DNA of 64,000 nucleotides. Source: an uncultured Aquimarina sp. (GTDB lineage Bacteria > Bacteroidota > Bacteroidia > Flavobacteriales > Flavobacteriaceae). The DNA lies in contig CANMLU010000001.1 of assembly GCA_947498815.1 (NCBI GenBank), positions 434,001 to 498,000 of the forward strand. Direction: 5' to 3'. The translations under genes and the position numbers were made by a program. Of the stretch, positions 8,275 through 16,470 are shown one piece after another (positions within the stretch are counted from its first letter, which is position 1; every line of letters begins with the position of its first letter). The notes below the pieces were generated by a model. It ran no database searches. It was not told where the DNA came from and saw only the letters and a program-made list of their open reading frames with translations.

Positions 8275-9294
8275 ATGAATCATCCTTATATCTATACCTC
8301 ACTAACAAGAATTTCAGATCTTCAGGAAAAAGGTTTTACATTAAAATCATTACCCAAGGATCAGTGGGATACCGGAGATTATGTAATCTGTGAAATTTTG
8401 GATGCTGGTAGTAATACGCTAAGTCTTGAACTTCCCAATGGAAGGATGCGGGGAGTAATAGGAGGAGAATCTATTGTAGGAGCTTTGGGAGAACGCTTTG
8501 CTACTCTTGAGGCCACAGGAACATGGAAAGAAGTAGGAGATGACTTAACAATGGATGTTTTAACCGGTGCTGGTCTTTTAGGTAAAATGACCTCAAAATC
8601 TGTGTTTATTCCAAACATGATGAAAATTGGGTATACCGCTCACGCTCTTAGAGGTGAAGAAAAACTAACAATGGATAGCTTTGTAAAACCGTTAAAAGAA
8701 ATACCTTTTACAACCCCTGTAATTCTTTTTGTAGGTACTTCAATGTCTGCAGGTAAAACGACTTCTGCCAGAATCGTTACTAATCTTTTTAAGCAAGCAA
8801 AGTTAAAAGTAGTGGGAGCCAAACTTACAGGTGCAGGACGTTTCAAGGATATTTTGGCGGTTAAAGACGTGGGAGCAGATGCCGTAATGGATTTTGTGGA
8901 TGTTGGATTACCATCATCTATTTATCCAAGAGAAGAATATCAAGGCAAATTAAGACAGTTATTAACAAGGATAGAATTACAAAAAGCAGATGTAGCTGTT
9001 GTCGAAATTGGAGCTTCACCATTAGAACCTTATAATGGAGATGTTGCGATTAATGCTATAAGAGAACAAGTAAAATGCGTGATTTTGAGTGCTTCGGACC
9101 CATATGCTGTTTATGGACTTATGAAGGCTTTTGATATTGTTCCGGATATCGTTACAGGGATTTCTACTAATACCCTCGCCGGAAGAAGAATGGTAGAACA
9201 ATTATGCAATGTTAGAGCTTTAAATCTTATAGATCCATCCACCACCGATGAGTTAAAACGTATTTTATCATCAAGTACAGGCTTTCCGTTTTAA
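8275..9294 (+). CDS. DUF1611 family P-loop protein (DgcN-like)
   Basis: The 339-residue protein has an N-terminal barrel-like domain with repeated Gly (RMRGVIGGESIVGALGERFA). It then has a Walker A-like loop GTSMSAGKTTSARI at about residues 154-167 and a Walker B-like 'ADVAVVEIGASPLEPYNGD'. This is the DUF1611_N/DUF1611_C layout. Members called DgcN act as D-glutamate N-acetyltransferases in marine bacteria; whether this one does is inference. No dgcA neighbour is seen. It follows the M20 peptidase by 3 nt. Confidence 0.65.
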   Translation: MNHPYIYTSLTRISDLQEKGFTLKSLPKDQWDTGDYVICEILDAGSNTLSLELPNGRMRGVIGGESIVGALGERFATLEATGTWKEVGDDLTMDVLTGAGLLGKMTSKSVFIPNMMKIGYTAHALRGEEKLTMDSFVKPLKEIPFTTPVILFVGTSMSAGKTTSARIVTNLFKQAKLKVVGAKLTGAGRFKDILAVKDVGADAVMDFVDVGLPSSIYPREEYQGKLRQLLTRIELQKADVAVVEIGASPLEPYNGDVAINAIREQVKCVILSASDPYAVYGLMKAFDIVPDIVTGISTNTLAGRRMVEQLCNVRALNLIDPSTTDELKRILSSSTGFPF

Positions 9295-9333
9295 GAGTAA
9301 ATAGTAAACATGATTGGATACATATTCGAACTA

Positions 9334-9376
9334 TGACAATAATCATAGCAGATCAGGAGGCGTCATAGTACATTGT
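9334..9376 (+). promoter_or_regulatory. FNR-type box and -7 element for the gene at 9394
   Basis: TGACAATAATCA (9334-9345) is centred 36.5 nt before the end of TACATTGT (9369-9376). The predicted start near 9381 gives a 13-nt leader. Confidence 0.5.
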
Positions 9377-9393
9377 GTTTCTAATTTTGAGCA

Positions 9394-9966
9394 ATGAAAA
9401 AACTAATAATCACTTTCCTTTTATCTATAATATTGGGTCACATTAATGCTCAAACGATACCTCTTCATAAAAGCAGAAGCAACACCGATAAAATAACGGC
9501 TTTTATTCCTAAAAAAATGGCGCTAATAGGATTTACCGATAATATGGAAGCCCGAAGTACTTTCGAGAGAAAAATGAAAGAAAGGTTATTAGCCTACAAT
9601 ATGGATGCATATCCAAGTATAGAAATTTCATCAATAGTATTTACAGAAGTCGAGAAAGCTGAAGGAGAACTTAATGAACTTATAGAAATGATAACCCAAA
9701 AAGGGTTCGATAGTTTTATGATCACCGCGGTCTCTAGAGTAGAAGAGAAAAGAGAAGACGCCGAAGGATATTTTGGCACGTATAAAGTGTATCATCTAGA
9801 AACTGATATTTATTCGATCGAAGATAAAAATATCTCCTTACTATGGGGAATGTGCCTTGATATATATGATTATCAGTTAAAAGAACTACAAATTGAAGAC
9901 TATGTATATGCCATTATACTTCAAATGGAGTATGAAGATATAGTACCTGCAAACAATGAAAAATGA
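9394..9966 (+). CDS. Secreted protein of unknown function, paralogue of the lipoprotein at 54936
   Basis: A signal peptide (about 1-20, ending GHINAQ) precedes about 170 residues. The core 'MALIGFTDNMEARSTFERKMKERLLAYNMDA', later 'LIEMITQKGFDSFMITAVSRVEEK', aligns with 'MVLVIGITPDDGNRKIFEKRLTSELKKNGVNA' and 'LTEQGFDAILLSKVLGVEDK' of the lipoprotein at 54936. This one has SQ-type cleavage rather than a lipobox. Both copies lie beside a membrane-anchored flavodoxin-like gene, so the pair may work together in the envelope. No named family recognised. Confidence 0.6.
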   Translation: MKKLIITFLLSIILGHINAQTIPLHKSRSNTDKITAFIPKKMALIGFTDNMEARSTFERKMKERLLAYNMDAYPSIEISSIVFTEVEKAEGELNELIEMITQKGFDSFMITAVSRVEEKREDAEGYFGTYKVYHLETDIYSIEDKNISLLWGMCLDIYDYQLKELQIEDYVYAIILQMEYEDIVPANNEK

Positions 9967-9996
9967 GTACTTCGGATTATGAAATGCTATGTGTGC

Positions 9997-10039
9997 TGAT
10001 TATTGTCATTTTTTTCTGCAAAAGAGTTCAATACTTTTA
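9997..10039 (+). promoter_or_regulatory. FNR-type box and -7 element for the flavodoxin-like gene
   Basis: TGATTATTGTCA (9997-10008) is centred 36.5 nt before the end of TACTTTTA (10032-10039). The predicted start near 10044 gives an 18-nt leader. Confidence 0.65.
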
Positions 10040-10061
10040 ATTTTCAACTTATCAAAAAGAA

Positions 10062-10595
10062 ATGAAAAATTTAAAAAAAATAGGATTAATTGTTTTATCC
10101 ATTATCATCATTTTATTCCTTTGGGCGACATGGTATACATATGAGTATTCAATGGAAGTAGCTCAAACATTTGAGGTGAATTCTCCTGATTTTGAAAAAA
10201 AACTTTTGATCGCCACACAAGGAAGTGCCTTTAAGGACAGTATTACAAAGGGAATAGTGAATCACTTTAAGTCGGATTCTATATTTATAAAGGTTATTGA
10301 TATTTCTTCTTTGCAAGAAATTAAGCCCGAAGACTATAATGCATTGGTTGTAATACATACTTGGGAAAATTGGAAACCACCTACGGTTGTAAGACAATTT
10401 ATGGATAGAACTATTGATTTTCATGATAAAATGGTGGTGTTAACCACCTCTGGACAAGGTTCTTACACCATAACGCAAATAGATGCTTTGTATACTATGG
10501 AGAATATTGATGCTTTGGCAGGAGAATCCAATCTTGAAGACGTTCCAGATTTTGCTAAAAATATTGTTGCAAGGTTAGAACCAATTATCAACTAG
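10062..10595 (+). CDS. Membrane-anchored flavodoxin-like protein
   Basis: One N-terminal transmembrane segment (about 6-26) is followed by a flavodoxin-like domain of about 145 residues. Strand beta-1 'KLLIATQGSAFKDSI' carries the phosphate-loop position, then come 'YNALVVIHTWENWKPPTVVRQFM' and 'DKMVVLTTSGQGSY'. The domain probably faces the periplasm given the N-terminal anchor, which is unusual for a flavin carrier. It is a clear paralogue of 54249-54749, and both carry the TQGS or SQGS loop. FMN binding is inferred from fold only. The next gene follows after 36 nt. Confidence 0.6.
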   Translation: MKNLKKIGLIVLSIIIILFLWATWYTYEYSMEVAQTFEVNSPDFEKKLLIATQGSAFKDSITKGIVNHFKSDSIFIKVIDISSLQEIKPEDYNALVVIHTWENWKPPTVVRQFMDRTIDFHDKMVVLTTSGQGSYTITQIDALYTMENIDALAGESNLEDVPDFAKNIVARLEPIIN

Positions 10596-10631
10596 GATAA
10601 CTGATTTTATCAATTTTTAAATTGTAATATC

Positions 10632-11216
10632 ATGAGAACCATAAGAATTGTAATTTTTGGATTGATATTTTTGTTATCGGCACATAGTTTTTATGGGCAA
10701 AATCGATGGTCTGCAGAATTCAGGCCTGGACTTAATTTTCCTACAGAAGATCTTGGAGATGCTAATCTTGAAATAGGGCATGGTTTCGAAGTAGCAGTTG
10801 CCTATCGTTTCATGCCCCATCTTTCGGGATATGCCGGGTGGGGATGGAATCAATTTAAGACCAAAACTTCATTGTTTGAACAAGAGAATACCAATTTTGA
10901 AGAAACGGGATATACTTTTGGTTTGCAGTTTATTCATCCAATTGACGAATCGTCCTTGTCATATCTTATTCGCGGAGGAGCTATTTATAACCATATCAAA
11001 ATTGAAGACAATGCCGAGGATATCACTTCGGATACTGACCATGGATTTGGCTGGCAGATATCGGCAGGTCTGGAAATCAAGCTTGACGATAAATGGAGTT
11101 TAAGACCCGAGCTAAGGTATAGATCACTTTCATTAGATAAAGAGATTGGATCTAACACTATCGATTTGGATTTGAATTATGTTGCTATTGGAGTAGGTAT
11201 TTCAAGAATATTTTAA
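10632..11216 (+). CDS. Outer-membrane beta-barrel protein
   Basis: A signal peptide (1-22, ending SFYGQ) precedes about 170 residues with alternating hydrophobic strands (VAVAYRFMPHLSGYAGWGW, YTFGLQFIHPI, LSYLIRGGAIYNHIKI, GFGWQISAGLEIKL, WSLRPELRYRSL). It ends in a strand with terminal Phe (GVGISRIF), as outer-membrane barrels do. The size and strand count suggest an eight-stranded OmpX/OmpA-like barrel. Its end overlaps the convergent DUF2267 gene by 4 nt. Confidence 0.75.
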   Translation: MRTIRIVIFGLIFLLSAHSFYGQNRWSAEFRPGLNFPTEDLGDANLEIGHGFEVAVAYRFMPHLSGYAGWGWNQFKTKTSLFEQENTNFEETGYTFGLQFIHPIDESSLSYLIRGGAIYNHIKIEDNAEDITSDTDHGFGWQISAGLEIKLDDKWSLRPELRYRSLSLDKEIGSNTIDLDLNYVAIGVGISRIF

Positions 11217-11662
11217 AAAAACAGCTTGTCAAAGATCATATCTTTTAGGTTTTTGGGTAGTTCATCTCTAATGTCCTGCATTTCTCCAGGCGAGACATAC
11301 TTACATAATACAAAAAATGTGGTTTGGATATAATGTTCTGCGATTTCATTGGATTCAAAATCGTAGATTGACGTTACTCCGTCATATGATCTAACCAAAT
11401 CTATGAATTGCTCCATATGCTTTATTTTATCCCTTTTGGCTTTAATGTTCCACCCATTGACATACACGGCTTTTAAAAACATTGGTAGCTGCGCAACCAG
11501 TTGTAAAGACTCTTCTACAGAAATAATTTCTCTTAATCCATGTAGTATGGATGATAAAATGCGTCCGGCTTTATCAAGATTGTCTTCAAGGTTCATTTCC
11601 TTGGCATATTCTTTTAAAAAGGTATTTGCCTCTTTTGCATATTGATTAAAATTGAGTGCCAT
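11213..11662 (-). CDS. DUF2267 domain protein
   Basis: The 149 residues match the DUF2267 layout: 'FNQYAKEANTFLKEYAKEMN', 'AGRILSSILHGLREIISVEESLQLVAQLPMFLKAVYVNGWN' and a second helical half with 'IRDELPKNLKDM'. It is all-helical and cytoplasmic, and often occurs beside stress proteins. No biochemical function is established. Its 5' side faces the USP at 11794. Confidence 0.85.
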   Translation of the reverse strand: MALNFNQYAKEANTFLKEYAKEMNLEDNLDKAGRILSSILHGLREIISVEESLQLVAQLPMFLKAVYVNGWNIKAKRDKIKHMEQFIDLVRSYDGVTSIYDFESNEIAEHYIQTTFFVLCKYVSPGEMQDIRDELPKNLKDMIFDKLFF

Positions 11663-11729
11663 GATTTAAAGGTTTTAGATTTAAAAAAAACAGGTATATA
11701 AAGTTATAGTCTTATAAGAAGTATTTGTA

Positions 11730-11772
11730 TGATAATTATCATATTAATTGACTTCGACATCCTATAATTTTG
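11730..11772 (+). promoter_or_regulatory. Perfect FNR-type palindrome and -7 element for the USP at 11794
   Basis: TGATAATTATCA (11730-11741) is a perfect 12-bp palindrome. Its centre is 36.5 nt before the final G of TAATTTTG (11765-11772), a consensus Bacteroidota -7 element. The predicted start is near 11777. Confidence 0.75.
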
Positions 11773-11793
11773 AAGGTATAAAATCGATAAACC

Positions 11794-12633
11794 ATGAAAA
11801 AAATTCTTGTTCCCATTGACTTTTCTGAATATTCAGAAAACGCATTACAAGCTGCTGCTATACTAGCCAAACAACAAAATGCTGAAATTATAGTATTACA
11901 TATGCTTGGGTTGTCTGAGGCTGTATTGACCAAAAATGAAGGTCAGGAGGTAGCCGAAGCGTTATATTATATGAAACTTGCAGAGAAGCGGTTTGAAACT
12001 TTTTTGGATAAAGACTATTTAAAAGGAATTAAGGTTAGCGAAACCGTACAGAACTATAAAATATTTAGCGAAGTTAATGAAGTAGCCAACGAGAATGATG
12101 CTGATTTAATTATTATGGGCTCTCATGGACTCAGCGGGCTAATTGAAGAGGTATTTATAGGGTCTAATACAGAAAAAGTAGTTCGCACGTCTGATATTCC
12201 CGTTTTGGTAATAAAAAATGAAGTCGAAGACTTTAAAATGAAAGAGGTAGTGTTTGCCTGTGATTTTAAAATGGAAAACCTAAGAGCCTATCGCAATGCT
12301 ATTAAATTGTTTGAATTGTTGGGAGCCAATGTACATTTGTTGTATGTAAACCTGCCAGGTGAACGATTTAAAAGTTCTGAACAAATGGAAGAAAGGGTGA
12401 AGGAGTTTCTTTTTAAAGCAGATTCTGGTAATCTAGAGATACATGATAAAGTAGTGTACTATAGTGATTATAGTGTTGAAAGTGGAGTATTCAATTATAG
12501 TAATAAAATAGATGCCGATATTATTGCTATCCCAACACATGGTCGTCGCGGATTAGCACATTTTTTTAGTGGAAGTATCGGTGAGGATATTGCTAATCAT
12601 GCCAACAAACCTGTTATCACATTCAAAATTTAA
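11794..12633 (+). CDS. Universal stress protein, tandem UspA domains
   Basis: The 279-residue protein has two UspA domains (about 1-145 and 150-279). The first begins KKILVPIDFSEYSENAL and ends with a nucleotide-binding signature IMGSHGLSGLIEEVFIGSNTEKV. The second retains IPTHGRRGLAHFFSGSIGEDI, so both domains look able to bind ATP, unlike most USPs in the 43-49 kb cluster, whose second domain is degenerate. It is a cytoplasmic stress protein of unknown partner and stands alone with its own FNR-type promoter. Confidence 0.93.
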   Translation: MKKILVPIDFSEYSENALQAAAILAKQQNAEIIVLHMLGLSEAVLTKNEGQEVAEALYYMKLAEKRFETFLDKDYLKGIKVSETVQNYKIFSEVNEVANENDADLIIMGSHGLSGLIEEVFIGSNTEKVVRTSDIPVLVIKNEVEDFKMKEVVFACDFKMENLRAYRNAIKLFELLGANVHLLYVNLPGERFKSSEQMEERVKEFLFKADSGNLEIHDKVVYYSDYSVESGVFNYSNKIDADIIAIPTHGRRGLAHFFSGSIGEDIANHANKPVITFKI

Positions 12634-12657
12634 GTATGTATTTGAAGAAATAAATTA

Positions 12658-12727
12658 TTGTCACCTTGAGCGGAGTCCAAATGTTGTGAAAGTTGAAAAG
12701 TATGTCTCGACTACGCTCGAAATGACA
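12658..12727. repeat. Imperfect inverted repeat, flavobacterial intergenic type
   Basis: TGTCACCTTGAGCGGAGTC at the left end pairs with GACTACGCTCGAAATGACA at the right end. Elements of this kind are scattered between genes in many flavobacterial genomes. It lies between the convergent USP (11794) and deoD genes and may serve as a terminator. Confidence 0.6.
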
Positions 12728-12757
12728 GAAAAGGAAAATACTTAATTCTCGCAATTT

Positions 12758-13456
12758 TTACAATGTACTCAACGCAATCTCGATCATTTTACTAAAAGTG
12801 GTTTCTCGTTCTTTGGTGGATGTCCTATCCCCGGTGACCAAAGAATCAGAAATTGTAAGAATTGCCAGCGCCTTTACATTAAATTTTGCGGTAATGGTAT
12901 AGAGCCCTGCTGCTTCCATTTCTACACAAAGCACCCCATAATTTGCCCAGTGTTTATAGGCGTCAGGATCATCTTCATAAAATTCATCAGATGATAATAC
13001 ATTTCCGGCTTTGATAGGTATATTGTGTTCTTTGGCATATTGTGCTGCTTTCATAAACAGTTCGAAATTTGCCGTTGGAGAGTAGTCGGAGTTAATAAAT
13101 CTAGAATTATTAATCCCTGATGTAGATGATGCAGCCATTGCAATCACAATATCTCGCAGCCCTACATTTTTTTGAAATGACCCTGCCGAACCCACGCGAA
13201 TTAGGTTTTTGGCACCATACTCATTAATAAGTTCATGACAGTAGATGAGCGCAGAAGGAATCCCCATTCCGGTTCCTTGTACAGAAACACGTTTCCCTTT
13301 GTATGTTCCGGTATAGCCCAACATTCCTCGGACTTCATTATAGCAAACAGGATTGTCAAAAAAACTTTCGGCTATCCATTTGGCTCGCATAGGATCACCG
13401 GGAAGCAGAACTGTTTCTGCAATTTCTCCTTTTTGTGCTGCAATATGTACGCTCAT
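12758..13456 (-). CDS. deoD: Purine-nucleoside phosphorylase DeoD-type
   Basis: The 232-residue protein begins MSVHIAAQKGEIAETVLLPGDPMRAKWIAE, the DeoD phosphate-binding start. It has 'GTGMGIPSALIYCHELI', 'RVGSAGS' and 'GVLCVEMEAAGLYTIT' with the purine/ribose-binding Glu-Met-Glu. It splits purine (deoxy)nucleosides with phosphate in the cytoplasm. It is the last gene of the trxA-deoC-deoD operon and feeds deoxyribose 1-phosphate toward DeoC. Confidence 0.95.
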   Translation of the reverse strand: MSVHIAAQKGEIAETVLLPGDPMRAKWIAESFFDNPVCYNEVRGMLGYTGTYKGKRVSVQGTGMGIPSALIYCHELINEYGAKNLIRVGSAGSFQKNVGLRDIVIAMAASSTSGINNSRFINSDYSPTANFELFMKAAQYAKEHNIPIKAGNVLSSDEFYEDDPDAYKHWANYGVLCVEMEAAGLYTITAKFNVKALAILTISDSLVTGDRTSTKERETTFSKMIEIALSTL

Positions 13457-13462
13457 CTGATT

Positions 13463-14107
13463 TTATTTTGAAGTTACAATAGCTATCCCCGATGAGGTAC
13501 CTATTCTTGAAACACCAATGTTGATATATTGTTTTGCGGTTTCTAAATCCCGGATACCACCAGACGCTTTGATTTTAATAGCATCCCCAACTTCTTTTTT
13601 CATCAGTTTTATGTCCTCAATGGTTGCTCCTCCCGTTCCAAAACCTGTAGATGTTTTTATAAAATCTGCTCCGGCATTTAAGGAGAGTTTACAGGCGATT
13701 TTTTTCTCCTCGTCCGTGAGGTAACAATTCTCAAAAATCACCTTTAAAGTATAATTGTCAATGGCTTTTTTAACGGCTCTAATTTCATCTTCTACGATTT
13801 TATAGTATCCAGATTTTAACAAACCAATATTTAGAACCATATCAATTTCTTTGGCTCCTTGATCGATACACTGTTTTGCTTCGAAGACTTTAATTTGTGA
13901 AGTCATCGACCCAAGTGGGAAACCAACTACCGATGCAACTTTTATATCGGTATGCATTAACTCGCTCTCGGCTAGAGCAACATAATAACTGTTTACACAA
14001 ACTGCATAAAAGCTATGCTCTTTTGCCTCGGCACAAAGCTTTTTAATATCATTAACCGTAGCATCGGCCTTTAATAATGTGTGGTCAATATATGTATTAA
14101 GTTGCAT
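13463..14107 (-). CDS. deoC: Deoxyribose-phosphate aldolase
   Basis: The 214-residue protein has the class I aldolase motifs of DeoC: 'YIDHTLLKADAT' at the N-terminus, 'VASVVGFPLGS', 'VKVIFENCYLTDEE', the Schiff-base Lys in 'DFIKTSTGFG' and 'IKASGGIRDLETA'. It cleaves 2-deoxyribose 5-phosphate to acetaldehyde and glyceraldehyde 3-phosphate. It is 6 nt upstream of deoD and 2 nt downstream of the thioredoxin gene. Confidence 0.95.
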   Translation of the reverse strand: MQLNTYIDHTLLKADATVNDIKKLCAEAKEHSFYAVCVNSYYVALAESELMHTDIKVASVVGFPLGSMTSQIKVFEAKQCIDQGAKEIDMVLNIGLLKSGYYKIVEDEIRAVKKAIDNYTLKVIFENCYLTDEEKKIACKLSLNAGADFIKTSTGFGTGGATIEDIKLMKKEVGDAIKIKASGGIRDLETAKQYINIGVSRIGTSSGIAIVTSK

Positions 14108-14109
14108 GA

Positions 14110-14409
14110 CTATCGATGTGAATTAATGATGCTGATGATTTCGTTCTTTTGCAATACACCAGATTGTCTCCAGAGTTGTTTACCTTCTTTAAATAATAGC
14201 ATTGTTGGTACGCCTCGTACTTGATATTTGGTGGATAAAGGTTGATTCTTATCCACATTGATTTTTACAATTTTGATTTGATCTCCTAATTCATCTTTAA
14301 CTTCTTTGAGTATTGGACCTAACATTTTACAGGGACCACACCAATCTGCATAAAAATCTACCAAAACAGGTGTTTTTGAATCAATAATGTCATTAAAGCT
14401 GCTTTTCAT
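14110..14409 (-). CDS. trxA: Thioredoxin
   Basis: The 99-residue protein is a complete thioredoxin fold with the active site DWCGPCKMLGP, the cis-Pro in 'RGVPTMLLF' and the central 'KINVDKNQPLSTKYQV'. No signal peptide is present, so it is cytoplasmic. It heads the deoC-deoD operon, a pairing not required by nucleoside catabolism that may reflect shared stress expression. Confidence 0.92.
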   Translation of the reverse strand: MKSSFNDIIDSKTPVLVDFYADWCGPCKMLGPILKEVKDELGDQIKIVKINVDKNQPLSTKYQVRGVPTMLLFKEGKQLWRQSGVLQKNEIISIINSHR

Positions 14410-14440
14410 TACCTAATATTTTAACCACTAAATTATTACA

Positions 14441-14509
14441 AAAAAGCGTCACTTCGAGTGTTTTGTTGTAATGAAATGCAAACAAAATGTATCGAGAAGC
14501 CCTTTTTTG
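14441..14509. repeat. Dispersed intergenic inverted repeat, copy 1
   Basis: This roughly 70-nt element contains CTTCGAGTG near its left end and TATCGAGAAG near its right end, with TTTTGT/ACAAAA between them. It is nearly identical to 54748-54816. It lies upstream of trxA and downstream of nothing on the plus strand. Confidence 0.65.
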
Positions 14510-14533
14510 ATTAAAAAACTGAATGCATAATGA

Positions 14534-15430
14534 TTAACCTATCAAAGGGCGATCATTGTATTTTTTTAGTAGATGCATTATTTTTTCGATCGGAATTTCA
14601 ATAGAGTAAGTTCCCGTATAAGATGGACAAATTACACAATCATCAAAGTAGTACTCTACAATGTTATTGTTAATCACAAAGTTATTCTTGTAGGCTTTAA
14701 AATCTCCCTCTGATAACTCCCAACAATCATAGTATAATTCACCCGATGCAATGCTTTCTTTTATAATTGTATTTAAAATTTTAAATACAGCTTCCTCAGA
14801 ACCTGTCTCAAAAAAGTCGTTAAAGTATACGAAATCATGTTTTTTAAGATCAAAGTTTACACAATCAAAAAGATAGGTGGAGTGTAGCATCCCAGAATAA
14901 TAATTCTCTTTATACAATACTACGCTTATCAGATTCTTTTTTACATCAAAAATTTTGTAATCAATGGTCCTTTTATCTCTAAATCTATTAATTTTTAATG
15001 TATCACACAGCAATTCTTTATCCTCCAAAATCTGATTTTCTGTCTTTTCAATGTTCAAATAGTTTTCTTTCATAAAATCATTAAATACAGCGTATTTGGA
15101 ATCTATATCTTCGTTAAGATACGGGTATTGATAGTCCAGGATATAGAGATCTTCTTCTTTGTAAAATTTCTTTGAGATCACTAACTCTTGCAACTGAGTT
15201 TTATCATCTTCGGCTTTAATTAATCGTTCACGTTTAATGGACTTTGTTTTTTCTTGATTAAGTTCGATATTTTCATTCGAAAAAACTAAACTTGTATCCT
15301 GGACATTTTGATCCATATTTTGTTCCGTTTTATTTTCAATTCCTTCGGAATCAGGAGTTTTTTGAGGCGAAATCTCCTTCTTACAGGCAATAAAACTTAA
15401 GAAAATAAGACAGATAAATAGTGTTTTCAT
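14534..15430 (-). CDS. Lipoprotein of unknown function, possibly DUF3298/RsiV-like
   Basis: From the ATG at 15430 the protein has 298 residues and a clear lipoprotein signal MKTLFICLIFLSFIAC. A longer reading to 15484 would overlap the DinB-like gene and bury the signal, so it is rejected. Residues 25-75 are polar and low complexity. The C-terminal half resembles DUF3298 domains, with an 'FNDFFETGSEEAVFKILNTIIKE' helix and a strand-rich end 'IEIPIEKIMHLL'; that assignment is tentative. Confidence 0.55.
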   Translation of the reverse strand: MKTLFICLIFLSFIACKKEISPQKTPDSEGIENKTEQNMDQNVQDTSLVFSNENIELNQEKTKSIKRERLIKAEDDKTQLQELVISKKFYKEEDLYILDYQYPYLNEDIDSKYAVFNDFMKENYLNIEKTENQILEDKELLCDTLKINRFRDKRTIDYKIFDVKKNLISVVLYKENYYSGMLHSTYLFDCVNFDLKKHDFVYFNDFFETGSEEAVFKILNTIIKESIASGELYYDCWELSEGDFKAYKNNFVINNNIVEYYFDDCVICPSYTGTYSIEIPIEKIMHLLKKYNDRPLIG

Positions 15431-15471
15431 GATATTGATTTTTGTAGTTGAGGTGAAATAGGTTATTAAAT

Positions 15472-15969
15472 TTATTTTACACATTTCTTTATTAATTTAT
15501 AAGCCCAATCATAGTGACTTGAAGTAGAAGAAATAAGATAAGAGCCCAATGAAGTGGTTCCAGTCCATTTAAAACGTCGTTTTTCAAAGAGTTCTTCTTG
15601 AGTATGCTTACCAATTATTTTTTGTAATTCGTCAAATGAGTTTTGGAGCACTTTTTTTATTTCATTTATATCGATGTCTTTATATTTTCTCCAGATTTCC
15701 TTATTTAAATCAGGAGTAGTTTTCCAGGTATATCCTTTTGCAGGCATATCAGGCTTATTTCCAGCCATACCAACCTTATACCAGTTTAACATAAGGATAT
15801 GCCAATGATGAAGATGCGCTAGTACATCTCTAATGTTCCTGTTAAGATAGCCTTCTGGGAACTCTTGATTTAATTGTTTTTCAGAAAAGGAACCAATAAA
15901 AGCCAATAACTTATCGTAGTTTTTGTTATTAAGAGTGATTAATTCGTTCTTGGTTTTTGGTCGTGGCAT
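15472..15969 (-). CDS. DinB-like four-helix protein (ClbS/DfsB family)
   Basis: The 165-residue protein starts MPRPKTKNELITLNNKNYDKLLAFI and has 'NIRDVLAHLHHWHILMLNWYKVG' and 'SSTSSHYDWAYKLIKKC'. This matches ClbS/DfsB-type four-helix bundles related to DinB, in which His residues can bind metal. ClbS protects against colibactin by cyclopropane hydrolysis, but most relatives are uncharacterised. It has a well-spaced FNR-type promoter (15989-16031). Confidence 0.75.
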   Translation of the reverse strand: MPRPKTKNELITLNNKNYDKLLAFIGSFSEKQLNQEFPEGYLNRNIRDVLAHLHHWHILMLNWYKVGMAGNKPDMPAKGYTWKTTPDLNKEIWRKYKDIDINEIKKVLQNSFDELQKIIGKHTQEELFEKRRFKWTGTTSLGSYLISSTSSHYDWAYKLIKKCVK

Positions 15970-15988
15970 GTCTTCATCTGTTTTACAT

Positions 15989-16031
15989 TAAAAGTAACTG
16001 AGATTATAGTTTAAAAATATGATATTCATCA
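15989..16031 (-). promoter_or_regulatory. FNR-type box and -7 element for the DinB-like gene
   Basis: TGATATTCATCA (16020-16031) is centred 36.5 nt upstream of the last base of TACTTTTA (15989-15996, minus strand). The predicted start near 15984 gives a 15-nt leader. Confidence 0.6.
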
Positions 16032-16043
16032 GCTTAAAATTAT

Positions 16044-16085
16044 AATAATAAGGGTGAGCCCTATTAGAGACTCACCCTTATTATT
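16044..16085 (-). terminator. Strong hairpin after the small membrane protein gene
   Basis: A 15-bp perfect stem (16044-16058 with 16071-16085, GGGTGAG/CTCACCC core) and a 12-nt loop lie 17 nt beyond the stop at 16102 and just upstream of the DinB promoter. The flanks are A/T-rich. Confidence 0.6.
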
Positions 16086-16101
16086 GTGATATAAAATAGG
16101 A

Positions 16102-16386
16102 TTAAAATAATCCGTTTCCGATAATTATGAAGGTGTTTACGATAATACTGGTAATTAAAAGATCTAATACCAGTTTAGGTTTTTGAACGGTTAATATTGC
16201 TGCATTATGAGCGCTGCAAACAATAACGCTTAGAAATACCAAAAACATCTGAGCAGCTCCATTTCCATTGAGTAGCGTTGCCATAATAGCTATTGAACCT
16301 AAGCAGGTAGATGCGATAATGGCAAGTGCAGAATATCCTATATAATTCTCTGTGAAGTCGGCATTTATTTTTGCGTATAATGTCAT
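16102..16386 (-). CDS. Small membrane protein, three predicted helices
   Basis: The 94 residues contain hydrophobic stretches at about 17-36, 42-60 and 70-92 with only short loops. An upstream FNR-type box with a correctly spaced -7 element (16409-16451) and a strong terminator downstream show that it is a real monocistronic gene. Nothing identifies its function; co-regulation with respiratory and stress genes suggests a role at the membrane under low oxygen. Confidence 0.6.
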   Translation of the reverse strand: MTLYAKINADFTENYIGYSALAIIASTCLGSIAIMATLLNGNGAAQMFLVFLSVIVCSAHNAAILTVQKPKLVLDLLITSIIVNTFIIIGNGLF

Positions 16387-16408
16387 GATAGTATGTTTTA
16401 TTTTGTAG

Positions 16409-16451
16409 TAAAAGTAGAAATCAGGTACGCCACAAAATATGATTAAAGTCA
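16409..16451 (-). promoter_or_regulatory. FNR-type box and -7 element for the small membrane protein
   Basis: TGATTAAAGTCA (16440-16451) is centred 36.5 nt upstream of the last base of TACTTTTA (16409-16416, minus strand). The predicted start near 16404 leaves an 18-nt leader. Confidence 0.6.
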
Positions 16452-16470
16452 GTTTGAATATAATTTTACG

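Noticed and set aside
10602-10612. TGAT-TTT-ATCA dyad before the beta-barrel gene at 10632
   Set aside because: The spacer is 3 nt, not 4, and no -7 element fits the 36.5-nt register; the gene is probably read through from 10062.
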